Origin: Oscillospiraceae bacterium
Lineage (GTDB): Bacteria; Bacillota; Clostridia; Oscillospirales; Ruminococcaceae
Reading direction: 5' to 3'
DNA: 64,000 bases
Assembly: GCA_024404875.1 (NCBI GenBank)
Contig: JAKSPK010000006.1
Coordinates: forward strand, 24,135 to 88,134
Below, one piece after another: positions 8,286-17,800 of this stretch. The position numbers and the translations under genes were made by a program. The notes under the pieces were generated by a model. The model saw only the letters and a program-made list of their open reading frames with translations, had not been told where the DNA came from and did not search any database. How positions within the stretch are numbered: the stretch's first letter is position 1; each line of letters opens with the position of its first letter.

Positions 8286-9122
8286 TCAGCCTTCGGTGGA
8301 TTCAGTTTCCGCTTCGGAAGATTCCGCTGCTTCTTCTGCTTCAGAGGATTCCTCAGCAGCTGCATCCTGCTCTTCCTCGCTGCCCTCATCACCGGTGCCG
8401 GTGATCTCAAAATCAACCTCGATCTTCTGCCACTGCTTGAAATCGCCGGGCTCTACGATCTGGGAGGAATACTCACCGAAATCGCCGGTGACTGCACCGT
8501 CAGCGGTGTGTGCATCATCCGGGAAGTTGTTCACCCACTGATTGTAAATATTGGCGCGCATTTCCTTGCCGTCATCAGAGGAGGTATAGTTCTTTGCGTT
8601 CATCGTGATCGGCTTGCCGTCCATGCGGATCTCCTTGATCTCGATGCACATATTCGGATAAAGCGTGGTGCCGCCCTTGATGATGACAGCTGCAAAGGAA
8701 AGGCCGTCGCAGCGGTAGTCGCCGTTTGCGTCGCCGCCGATGTCGAACTGGCAGCCCTTCGTGCCGGCATCAACGCTGACGGTATAGGTGCCGTCGCCGG
8801 TGATCTCCGGAACGCCTGCGGCATAGGTCATGAGCGAATTTGCTGTGCCGTCATAACCGACATAGAACTGTCCGTCATTGATATAGAGGAATGCCTGGCC
8901 GTCTTCAGCAACGACGGGCTCCTCAAATTCAATATCCTCTGCTGCAACGGATTCCGCAGCCTCAGAGCTTTCCGGTGCTGTGGTCTCAGCGGCGCTGGAT
9001 TCTGCCGTCGTGGTCTCGGCGACAGAGGATTCCGCCTGCGAAGAGGAGTCACCGCAGGCAGTAAAGACTGCGAGCAGTACAGAGGATGCGGCGAGAACCG
9101 CAAAAAGCTTCTTGTTCATCAT
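8286..9122 (-). CDS. Acidic secreted lipoprotein of unknown function
   Basis: A 278-residue lipoprotein: N-terminus MMNKK, hydrophobic core, lipobox FTAC (Cys about residue 23). A Ser/Glu/Ala/Thr-rich linker (about 25-62) leads to a compact domain (about 63-245) containing GQAFLYINDGQFYVGYDG and an ITGDGTYTVSVD beta-rich segment with three cysteines. The C-terminal tail (about 250-278) is Glu/Ser-rich. The ITGDGTYTVSV pattern resembles beta-sandwich carbohydrate-binding modules, but I cannot name a family. The first ATG is chosen because GAAAGAGG is nine bases upstream. It has its own promoter (9214-9242) and terminator. Confidence 0.75.
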   Translation of the reverse strand: MMNKKLFAVLAASSVLLAVFTACGDSSSQAESSVAETTTAESSAAETTAPESSEAAESVAAEDIEFEEPVVAEDGQAFLYINDGQFYVGYDGTANSLMTYAAGVPEITGDGTYTVSVDAGTKGCQFDIGGDANGDYRCDGLSFAAVIIKGGTTLYPNMCIEIKEIRMDGKPITMNAKNYTSSDDGKEMRANIYNQWVNNFPDDAHTADGAVTGDFGEYSSQIVEPGDFKQWQKIEVDFEITGTGDEGSEEEQDAAAEESSEAEEAAESSEAETESTEG

Positions 9123-9213
9123 GATTCAAAACCTCTTTCCTTTATGTTTGGAAATATTATGTATCTCCAGTGCAGCGCGGACATTTCGTCCGTTTATTGT
9201 CTGCACTGATTTT

Positions 9214-9242
9214 ATGATACAACATTTCAGCGGAATTCGCAA
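9214..9242 (-). promoter_or_regulatory. Promoter of the acidic lipoprotein gene
   Basis: On the minus strand TTGCGA (9237-9242), 17 bases, TATCAT (9214-9219). The roughly 90-base leader contains a nested hairpin, GTGCAG...CTGCAC enclosing CGGAC GAAAT GTCCG (about 9171-9207), which may affect translation or stability. Confidence 0.6.
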
Positions 9243-9458
9243 GAGAAAAAAAGCCGAATATTTCTGTAGGAATGTGCGTTCATTTAAGCAAAATAAACAA
9301 AACATAAACAGGTATAAAGTATCGTATAGCAAGTTGCACATATTGTCGATTGGTTGCTTGATGAATCTGTATATTGTATATTACAAGCTGGAAACTGATA
9401 GTGAGATTCCGCATTCTGAACAAAATGTTTTATACGGAAAGTTTTTTTTCTTCAGGTA

Positions 9459-9487
9459 TTTACAAATCTGAAAAAGTGTGATATAAT
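9459..9487 (+). promoter_or_regulatory. Promoter of the LacI-type regulator
   Basis: TTTACA (9459-9464), 17 bases, TATAAT (9482-9487). An AT-rich, partly palindromic stretch follows at about 9521-9542 (ATATATGCTATATTATATATG) in the leader and could be an autoregulatory operator. The remaining intergenic DNA from 9243 to 9458 holds nothing I can identify. Confidence 0.75.
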
Positions 9488-9583
9488 AAATAAAAATGCG
9501 GCATTTCGAGAACCGGTTTCATATATGCTATATTATATATGTCAGCAGAGAAGAAATGACCGCGAAGCAAGGAGGGACTGCCG

Positions 9584-10612
9584 GTGAAAAATGGCATTCG
9601 GATGTCGGATATCGCAAAGAAACTGGGTGTCAGTGTTGTGACAGTCTCCAATGCACTGAACGACAGGGGCGGCGTCAGCGAGGAAATGCGGCGCAGGGTC
9701 AGGGAACTTGCTTCGGAGCTCGGTTATCGGCCCTCAGCACCCCGCACACCCCGCAAGACGGTTTCTGCTGTGCAGGAACAGGGCGGCAGCGTCGGGATCC
9801 TGACGAGTCAGCGCTTTGCAGATGTCCGCGGGACATTCTACTGGTTCCTGACTGCCGGGGTTTCCAAGGAACTGACCAACTGCAATCTATATTCGGTTTA
9901 TGAAAGCGTTTCGGAGGAGGACGAACGACACTGCGTTCTTCCGCGGATCGTGACGGACCGGCAGGTACGCGGACTGATCGTTGTCGGGCAGCTTGCAGCG
10001 GATTATCTGGAGCGGCTGACGGCCGTGCATATCCCGACACTCTTTCTGGATTTTTATGATCAGCACAGCGGTATTGATTCAGTTGTATCAGATAATTATT
10101 ATGATAGTTATCTCATGACGGATCAGCTCGCAGCACTCGGGCACAAACGGATCGGATTTATCGGAACGGTCACTGCAACAAGCAGTATCCACGACCGCTT
10201 CCTCGGCTATATCAAGTGCCTGATGGAGCATCATATTCCCTATGAGCGGAAATGGACGCTTGATGACCGCGGCGAGAACGGACTCAATCTCCCAGAGATC
10301 GTATTCCCGGAGGACGATATGCCGACCGCATTCGTCTGCAACTGCGACGAGACCGCATTTCGCGTGATCGGCGCGCTTCAGCGTAAGGGTTACCGTGTTC
10401 CGGAGGATATTTCCGTCACCGGCTACGATAACTATACTGTATCCGATATGTGCGTGCCGGCGATTACGACTGTCGAGGTCGATCTTGCTGAGATGGCACA
10501 TACCGCCGTGACACAGCTTCTCAAACGGATCGACGATCCGCAGAAGCCGTCCGCACGCTATGTGATTCCCGGACGGATCATCATGAAACAGTCAATCACG
10601 GCGCCAAAATGA
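9584..10612 (+). CDS. LacI/GalR-family transcriptional regulator
   Basis: A 342-residue regulator with the N-terminal LacI helix-turn-helix (residues about 4-50: MSDIAKKLGVSVVTVSNALN) and a periplasmic-binding-like sensor domain (about 70-340). Characteristic sensor stretches are ALGHKRIGFIGT, AFVCNCDETAF and DISVTGYDNY. Such proteins usually sense a sugar or nucleoside and repress catabolic genes. The GTG start is chosen because AAGGAGG lies eight bases upstream and the domain begins at once. It appears monocistronic, so the target is not shown by context; the neighbouring lipoprotein, pilus or cellulase genes are possible. Confidence 0.92.
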   Translation: MKNGIRMSDIAKKLGVSVVTVSNALNDRGGVSEEMRRRVRELASELGYRPSAPRTPRKTVSAVQEQGGSVGILTSQRFADVRGTFYWFLTAGVSKELTNCNLYSVYESVSEEDERHCVLPRIVTDRQVRGLIVVGQLAADYLERLTAVHIPTLFLDFYDQHSGIDSVVSDNYYDSYLMTDQLAALGHKRIGFIGTVTATSSIHDRFLGYIKCLMEHHIPYERKWTLDDRGENGLNLPEIVFPEDDMPTAFVCNCDETAFRVIGALQRKGYRVPEDISVTGYDNYTVSDMCVPAITTVEVDLAEMAHTAVTQLLKRIDDPQKPSARYVIPGRIIMKQSITAPK

Positions 10613-10662
10613 AATTTGGCGAATCGTCTAAAAATAGCCGCGAAATTTTGTTTGATTAATTA

Positions 10663-10691
10663 TTGCAATCGCAAAATTTATGTGGTATAAT
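10663..10691 (+). promoter_or_regulatory. Strong promoter of the pilus operon
   Basis: TTGCAA (10663-10668), 17 bases, TATAAT (10686-10691). It is the only clear promoter before pilC and leaves an untranslated leader of about 195 bases (about 10698-10893). The leader contains GC-rich self-complementary segments but matches no riboswitch class I can recognise. Confidence 0.8.
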
Positions 10692-10893
10692 ATCCCTATG
10701 GATCTATGTGTGGCTATTGCTATGCCCATTTGCAGATCGCCTTTGCAGAACGGCAGCCGGGACACGGCAGCTCCGGAATGCGGAATCTGGTCTGGGTGCG
10801 CTTGCACACGGATGATACAAATTAAGAAGGAAAGCGGCTTCGCTCGCCGCCGGACTTCGAGATCACATTTTGAGACTTGCAGGAGGTGGTTTT

Positions 10894-12093
10894 ATGCCAA
10901 TGAGTTTTGCTTACACAGCAAAGGATGCGGTCGGTAATGTCCGTAAGGGCGTTATGACAGCAACAGATGAGCAGGAATTTCTGGCAAAAATCCGAGAAAA
11001 GGGAATGTTTGTCACCGAATACAAGGAACGCCAGACGAACACCAAAACGATCAAAAAGTTCAAGACAAAGGACTTGGCGTTCGCGACACGTCAGATGGCA
11101 GCTATGCTGACTTCCGGTCTGACGCTGGTCAAGGCACTTGACATTCTCTGCAAAGAGCAGGAGAGCGAAGCTGCTCGAAACGTCTGGCGCGATGTGTATG
11201 AAAACGTGCAGAAGGGCGAATCCTTCTCTGATGCACTGGAAGTACACGGCAGCGTCTTCCCAACCCTGATGACATCTATGGTAGGCGCAGGTGAATCGTC
11301 CGGTCAGATGGATATTATCATGCAGCGTCTCAGTGACTACTACGCAAACCAGAATAAGCTCGCAAACACCATTAAGAGTGCGATGGTCTATCCGATCATC
11401 CTCGTTGTCCTGACCGTTGCGGTCGTCATCGGCGTTTTCGTCTTTATCATGCCGACATTTGAAGACCTCTATGAAGACCCGAACATGATGCCTGGACTTT
11501 CCAAGGCGATGATGAATATCGGTAAATTCCTCGTGGCCCATTGGATCATCCTGATCCTGATCGTGGCCGCTTTGGTATTCGCCTTCATCTACGCATTGAA
11601 GCTCCCCGATGTCCGTTTGAAATGGGACCGCTTCATTATAAAAGGACCGGCGTTTGGTAAGCTCGTTGTCAAGATCTATACCGCCCGCTTTGCACAGACG
11701 ATGGCTTCTCTGTATTCCTCCGGTCTTCCGATGGTTGAGTGCCTGAAGCGTTCTGCGGATACGCTGAATAACTCTTACATCTCCATGAAGTTCCGCGATA
11801 TCATTGATGAAGTCAAGAGCGGTGAAACGCTCAGCTCTTCGATCCTGAGAGCGGATATCTTCGACTCCATGTTCTGCTCGATCATATTCGTTGGTGAGGA
11901 AGCCGGTGCACTGGATGACATCCTCGCCAAGACTGCTGAATATTACGACGAAGAAGCAGACTCCGCTGTTAAGCGTCTCTGCTCGCTGCTTGAGCCGGTC
12001 ATGCTGATCGTCCTCGGCGTCGTTATCGGTCTCGTCTGCGGCGCGTTCTTCCCGGCTCTGTACGATTCCATCGGCAATATGGAGAATACATAA
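10894..12093 (+). CDS. pilC: Type IV pilus inner-membrane platform protein PilC
   Basis: A 399-residue PilC/GspF-family protein with two T2SSF domains: about residues 60-180 (FATRQMAAMLTSGLTLVKAL, then GESSGQM) and about 260-385 (FAQTMASLYSSGLPMVECL, then GEEAGALDDIL), each followed by membrane helices (about 167-192, 215-238, 365-388). The protein is the membrane platform that couples the PilB and PilT ATPases to the growing pilus. ATG 10894 is preceded by AGGAGG seven bases upstream; the earlier in-frame start at 10870 lacks one. It is the first gene of the pilus operon. Confidence 0.95.
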   Translation: MPMSFAYTAKDAVGNVRKGVMTATDEQEFLAKIREKGMFVTEYKERQTNTKTIKKFKTKDLAFATRQMAAMLTSGLTLVKALDILCKEQESEAARNVWRDVYENVQKGESFSDALEVHGSVFPTLMTSMVGAGESSGQMDIIMQRLSDYYANQNKLANTIKSAMVYPIILVVLTVAVVIGVFVFIMPTFEDLYEDPNMMPGLSKAMMNIGKFLVAHWIILILIVAALVFAFIYALKLPDVRLKWDRFIIKGPAFGKLVVKIYTARFAQTMASLYSSGLPMVECLKRSADTLNNSYISMKFRDIIDEVKSGETLSSSILRADIFDSMFCSIIFVGEEAGALDDILAKTAEYYDEEADSAVKRLCSLLEPVMLIVLGVVIGLVCGAFFPALYDSIGNMENT

Positions 12094-12110
12094 TTCCGAT
12101 CGAAGCTTTG

Positions 12111-12136
12111 TGTGCGGCGGCAGCCGTCGCCGCACA
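12111..12136 (+). other. Intercistronic hairpin between pilC and pilM
   Basis: A perfect 9-bp stem TGTGCGGCG/CGCCGCACA with an 8-base loop and no T-run. It may be an mRNA processing or stabilising element rather than a terminator, since the downstream pilus genes have no promoter of their own. Confidence 0.5.
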
Positions 12137-12181
12137 TTATGTGATATTCAAAGAAATAATAATGAGAGGTGGAAATAGCAA

Positions 12182-13828
12182 ATGCTTTCCTTTGACATTA
12201 CCGACCGTAATATCAAGATCATTAAGGGAACTGAGAACAACGGCAAGATCCGTATCAGCTCTGCGACAACGCTGAACCTCGAAGAAGAGGTCATCGTCAA
12301 CGGCCATGTCCGTGATGTCCCGCGCCTTGCAACCCAGATCAACCAGGTTCTTCGTACAAACAAGATGCCCGACAAGGAAGCAATCGTCAGCATCTCCTCC
12401 AACATGACAATCTTCAAGGAACTGCATATCCAGAAGGCGGAGAAGCAGGCTGACTTCATGAAGATGGTTCGTGCTGAAATGGCTGCTGCACTCGGCATTG
12501 ACGAATCCTATTCCGTGTCCTACATCATCGTCGGTGATTCCGACCAGACTGAGGGCGGTGTCAAGGTTCTCGCGACCGCCTGCCCTTACGAGGTTGTTGA
12601 CTGCTATAAGCGCGTCTTCAATATGCTTCAGATCAATCTGCGCAGCGTTATGATCGGCTGTAACTGCATCACGAAGGTTCTGCTTGCAGACACCAAGGTG
12701 AAGTCCAAGATGCCGCTGCTCGCTGTTCAGATCGATAACAACTTTATCTCGCTGAACCTCTATGAGAAGGGTCAGCTCTCGTTCTCCCGTTTCGCTTCGA
12801 TCTCTGCGGAGGACTATGACGATTCCGAGGACTATGTGTTCGAGGCTGTCAACGAGAACATTTTCCGTATGCTGCAGTTCCAGAAGTCTAAGTCCGGCAG
12901 CGATCCGATCGAGAATGTCGTTTTCTACGGCGATACGCGTGAATATGTCAGACTCACGAATGAGCTGGAAAAAATGGGCATCCGCACCAGCATCATCAAT
13001 GTGCCGCCGCAGATCCACGGCTATGAGAATCTTGAATTCTCCTCCTATGCCAATGCGATTGGTGCGATGTTCAAGCGTAATAAGGATACAGAGCGCATCA
13101 ACCTGCTGGAGACTGATACAGTCAACAACAACCGCATCAAGTCGGATTCCTCTTATGCTCTGCTGCTTGGTGTCAGTGCTCTCGCAGCGATCGGTCTCTG
13201 CTTCGGAGGCTGGCTCGTACTGAAGCTCCAGAACAACTCTATTCAGAAGGAAATTGACGATTATAAAGCAAAACAGGAGTGCCAGTACACTAAGTCGCTG
13301 GATGCACAAATCACGATGCTGGCGCAGAAGCAGGCCGCGGTCAATACATATATTGACGGTGTCACAGATGCGTACAACTCTTTCAAGAGCCGCCCGAAGC
13401 CGCAGAAAGCACAGTATGAGGCAATCGAAGGCGCGATCACCAAGGCTGTCGGTGATGTGCTTCAGACCGGAGATGATGAAGCAACCAAGAAAAAGTATGA
13501 CATCACAAAATTCGATTATTCCGCGGGTACATATTCGATCGAGCTTGAGGTTGATCGTGAAAAGGACGCGCCGATGTCGATTCTTCCGGAAAAAATTGTC
13601 ACTGAGCTTCGCGATCTGCCGATCGTTCAGAGCCTGAATTACACTGGCTACAGATATCAGGAAGCAGATAAGACCGAAGACGATCTCGCTGATGATGCAG
13701 CGGGCGAAAACGGTGAACAGACAGCTAAGAAGGGTATCATCAAGATGGAACTGAGCGTCGCTGTCAAGGGCGATAAGGTTGACATTTTCGAACTTACTCC
13801 GGAGGCGGAAGAGGAGGCAGAGAAATGA
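12182..13828 (+). CDS. pilM: Fused PilM-PilN type IV pilus assembly protein
   Basis: A 548-residue protein joining two alignment-complex components. Residues 1 to about 310 are PilM-like, an actin-fold cytoplasmic ATPase with the start MLSFDITDRNIKIIKG, the QIDNNFISLNLYEKG phosphate-loop region and the YANAIGAMF helix. A membrane helix follows at about 322-344 (YALLLGVSALAAIGLCFGGW), then a coiled coil and a PilN-like extracytoplasmic domain (about 400-548) with an acidic tail. In most bacteria PilM and PilN are separate and PilM docks on the PilN N-terminus; here they are one chain. GAGGTGG lies upstream of the ATG. The stop overlaps the pilO start by 4 bp (ATGA). Confidence 0.88.
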   Translation: MLSFDITDRNIKIIKGTENNGKIRISSATTLNLEEEVIVNGHVRDVPRLATQINQVLRTNKMPDKEAIVSISSNMTIFKELHIQKAEKQADFMKMVRAEMAAALGIDESYSVSYIIVGDSDQTEGGVKVLATACPYEVVDCYKRVFNMLQINLRSVMIGCNCITKVLLADTKVKSKMPLLAVQIDNNFISLNLYEKGQLSFSRFASISAEDYDDSEDYVFEAVNENIFRMLQFQKSKSGSDPIENVVFYGDTREYVRLTNELEKMGIRTSIINVPPQIHGYENLEFSSYANAIGAMFKRNKDTERINLLETDTVNNNRIKSDSSYALLLGVSALAAIGLCFGGWLVLKLQNNSIQKEIDDYKAKQECQYTKSLDAQITMLAQKQAAVNTYIDGVTDAYNSFKSRPKPQKAQYEAIEGAITKAVGDVLQTGDDEATKKKYDITKFDYSAGTYSIELEVDREKDAPMSILPEKIVTELRDLPIVQSLNYTGYRYQEADKTEDDLADDAAGENGEQTAKKGIIKMELSVAVKGDKVDIFELTPEAEEEAEK

Positions 13829-14754
13829 AATTAGGATATCGTGAAAGAGTCGTACTGATTATCGTACTGCTTATTGCTATTTTTGGTCTTGGAATTTTTG
13901 TATTCATCAAGCCGCAGTGGGAACAGCTGACTGACAATAAGAAACAACGCGAAAAGCTCCAGGTTGAGTGGGAGGGAAAGCTCGCAGAGTTTGACCGGAT
14001 CAACCCGACACGCGATAAGATTCAAAAGCGTGTTAGTGAGGGTTCAGATTTGGCACAGAAGTTTACGGCCGAAATGACATCTGTTGAGCTCGCAGAGTTC
14101 CTCCAGAAAAATTTCATTAATACCGAAAAGAATACTGCTGATGAAGTCATTCTGAAGGAGTCTGTTTCAGTTTCTGATCCTGGCACGGCTTCTCTGAGCT
14201 ATTACTACTACAGACCGAATGTTGTAACCTATCCGCTTTATGAAAACGCAGACTTTGACGGTTCGCTTGCAAAAGCTGTTGAAGAGAAGATGAAGGAAGC
14301 AAATACTTTTGCACTCCATTCTGCTCAGACAGCAGGTTCCAGCGCAGCAACATTCACCATGCTCATCAACCGTGAAGACGCTATGGAATTCCTCGATGCA
14401 ATCTATAATTATTGCAGCGGTTCCAAGGAAACGATGATGATCGAATCCGTTACGCTGAAGGAATGCGATTTCAACGAGAACTATGAAGAGGATGGAAATA
14501 CACCGGCAGCTCCGGTACAGCCTGCTGCAAATGACGATGAAGAAGGCGAAGATGGTGAGGGCGAAGCAGAAGCACCTGCTCCGACCGCAAATGAGCCTGC
14601 TGAAATTCCTGACGGAATTAAGCCGGGCTACACAGAGGTCACCGTTGCTTACCGCGTCTTCTACATGCAGAAGCCTACGCCGGCCGATGTCGGAGATGAG
14701 TATCACAAAGAAATCTGGGACGGCGAAGAGTGGAGAGATCCTCAACCCGCATAA
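13825..14754 (+). CDS. pilO: PilO-like pilus assembly protein
   Basis: A 309-residue bitopic membrane protein: short cytoplasmic start MKLGYRER, one membrane helix (about 8-28), a coiled coil (about 32-75) and a periplasm-type alpha/beta domain that is interrupted or extended by an acidic, Pro/Ala-rich insertion at about residues 228-262. Size, topology and position right after PilM-PilN identify it as the PilO component, which pairs with PilN. Sequence identity to known PilO is low by eye, so the name rests on architecture and context. It is translationally coupled to the upstream gene. Confidence 0.8.
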   Translation: MKLGYRERVVLIIVLLIAIFGLGIFVFIKPQWEQLTDNKKQREKLQVEWEGKLAEFDRINPTRDKIQKRVSEGSDLAQKFTAEMTSVELAEFLQKNFINTEKNTADEVILKESVSVSDPGTASLSYYYYRPNVVTYPLYENADFDGSLAKAVEEKMKEANTFALHSAQTAGSSAATFTMLINREDAMEFLDAIYNYCSGSKETMMIESVTLKECDFNENYEEDGNTPAAPVQPAANDDEEGEDGEGEAEAPAPTANEPAEIPDGIKPGYTEVTVAYRVFYMQKPTPADVGDEYHKEIWDGEEWRDPQPA

Positions 14755-14767
14755 TAAACAGAAAGAT

Positions 14768-14806
14768 CGGATGCCTTCTTAGAGGATTCTTTAAGAAGGC
14801 TATCCG
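14768..14806 (+). other. Intercistronic hairpin between pilO and the large PilX-like gene
   Basis: CGGAT-GCCTTCTTA pairs with TAAGAAGGC-t-ATCCG: a 14-bp stem with one bulge and no T-run. It lies just before the Shine-Dalgarno of the next gene. Confidence 0.55.
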
Positions 14807-14828
14807 CAGTTGAGAAAGGTGGTTTCCA

Positions 14829-17800
14829 ATGAATAAAATTATGGAGAAAGGAAAAGTGAAGGGCTCGATCCTCTTCACCGTCATCACTGTGATGATGGTG
14901 CTGGTCGTGTTCCTTATGTCTACGCTTGTTCTGACTTCATCCGCTAACCGCCGTTCGTACTATACCTATTTTGAAACGCAGGCGCAGTATGCTGCGCAGG
15001 CAGCACTCGATGCAGTAACAAACTCCGCATATACGGATGGCGACTTCTATGACTGGGTGGTCAAGGCTTCCAAGGCGTATAAGGCTGATACATCTGACTC
15101 AAAAACAAAGCCGAGGGTCACGGTCAATTTTACCGGATCCAATATCCAATTCTCAAATGATGTCAACGCAGTTACATGCGAGGTCGAGCTTGCTGATGAA
15201 ACGCTGGTTTGGGACGAACTGACTGGTGCGGTTCATAAGACACCGGCCTATAAGGTGACGGCAACGGCTTCTGTCGGCAACGGCAAAAACCGCTCCGATT
15301 ATACAGTCGTCAACTACATCTATGAAAATTACCGTATTGATGATCCGGATAAACTCCCGTCAGTCAGTAACAATGCGCAGAATAAGCTCTATAGCTGGAC
15401 GCGCAGAAACGGCGGCGAGATCAAGAATCTGACACCAAATGTTCCGAAAGCTGTTTATTCGTTCGGCAAAAGTGCGACATCAAACAATATGCAGTATTTC
15501 GGACCGCAGTACTCCGGCATGAGCACGATTCCCGCCGGCAGAGGTCTTTACAATATGATTGAACAGACCGATAAGCAGTTCTTTACTGCGCTGTCGAACG
15601 ATAACCACTCTGTCGGAAACGCTGTGTTCGTGAGTAATGTTAAATCAGCAGTCCTTTCGAACTACATTTTCCAGGATTACGGGGAGCACGCGATTTTCTA
15701 CGGAAATCTGTATCCCTCGCAGCCTGGTAAGGGCTTCTATTTCAAGGCGGATATCTCGAATGCTACAAAGACTCAGAACGGTGGCGTCAGCTATGGCCAG
15801 ACACCGTATGTCTATGTTGACGGCGTGATTGATACCTACGACAACAATGGCTCAGTCTTCATCGGTTATGATGATGACATGAACGAGGGCAACACCAATG
15901 TCAATCTTTACTGCGGCGGCATCAAGATCGGTGACGGTAACAGCGGTTCGCTGGTCGCCCGGGGTGACATTTATATGTATGACCCGGATGTCGATTCCGT
16001 TTGGGGCGGCAGCACCGGCAATCAGGATCTGACTCGTCTCGGCTATTTTGTTGACAACAATGTTGGCGGCTTGAATGCAAAATGGGGACTCAGCAATGCA
16101 GGCGGCAATATTTTCTGCAATAACAGTTCGCTTTCGCTTAATGTTGGCATGACGATTCCGGGTGATCTGGTAATGACCAATAACACCGGAAAGCTGATTG
16201 TCAACGCAGGTATCACAGTCTATGGCAAGGTTATCTGCGCAGGTACGATCGAAGGCCTGGAAAATCTGACCTGTGACACGATCGTGACCTCGACCTCTGC
16301 AAAGGTTGACGGCATTGAATATAACCTTGATTCCGTTACGGATCCGAATCTCCAGGTCTACAAGAAGGACACCGACGAGGACGGAATAGAGGATACTTTT
16401 GATTACGCTGCGTTCCTCTATGAAACCTATGGCGACAAGGGCTTCTACGGTACCTACATCAATACCAATGATGAAACTGTGTACATTCCCAACTCCGCGG
16501 ATGCTGATGCAAACTGGGAAGAGTATAAGAAGGATGCTTATCAGCAGGCACTGATGCCGTACAATATGCGTCAGGATGAAATCGTTGATACCTTCTATCG
16601 CTGGGATCTTAAGGCTACCTCTGAGGCTGCTGTGCAGGAAAAAATGACTGGCGACAAGATGATCGCTGAATCCATTCATACCGGTCATATTTACGGTATT
16701 AAGAAGTTTGACTGCGGCGGTTATGTTGCTCCGGTAACTGGTACGGAGATGAAGACTGTGTATCAGTTCGATAGTGTTGCGCAGGATATTCAGAGAGCTC
16801 ATAATGAAGACCCGAGTAAATATCCGGAATACCAGGAATACAACTGGAACGAGACGCAGGGCCTGCCCGGCGGAGAAGGCAAATGGTTTGCTGTCAGCTA
16901 TACGACTGAAGCAAATATTTACGGTGAACCGACATGGGTCGAGGATTACATCTATGTTCCGTATACAACTTCCAGATCGAGCAGTGATTTTATGCCCACA
17001 TTTACGCCGATCACCAATGACAAGGAGATCCTCGCTGCGCTTGCTGATTCGATGATTACCGATATCGGCACATTCACCTCGAATATGGGCGGCGTCAAAA
17101 AGCTGACCTGCGGTTCAAAAGCCGGCTATACCAAGATTACTGAAGCAGGCCTCACGCGGACGAATGTCCCGATCGGCTATCACAGCACGAATGAAGGCAA
17201 TGAGTTTATTACAAATGGTACAATGCTGAATAATGCATTTGTTATCAAGGAAAGCTGCTATATCGACCTCGGTGGTGCAGCCGACGCAAGCGGTGCATTG
17301 GCGAATTTCTTCGTTGATCCGACTGGTCATGACGCGTCTGATCCGATCAAAATTGTTCTGAGCGGCAGAAGCCAGTGCTGTGGTCTGTTTGTCATTAATA
17401 ATACATCTTATTATTCGACAGATTACAACAACATCGTAGCTTCTTATGCAGAGCGTAATGTGATCGCTCCGAAGGGCGCTGTTCAGTTCTTCTTTGAGGA
17501 CGGCTTCTATCCGACGAACCTGTTCCAGATTCACAATTCCGGTCTGTTCCCATATTCCAATACAGCTGGTACTTACTCGGGAGCATCCGGTGCGTTCCAT
17601 ATCGTTTCTAACCCGCTCTATCCGTGGGATAAGGACGGTAACGATGTGGCTGAATGGGCATCGCTTCCGTCAGCGATCAAGTATAGCTATGAGTATGTTC
17701 CGATGGCTATGATCTACGGTGAAGCTGGTGCTGAGTACAACAGCCAGAACGGTGAGGTTCTGAATGCAGTTGTCAGTATGCCGAAATCGATCTTTAATGC

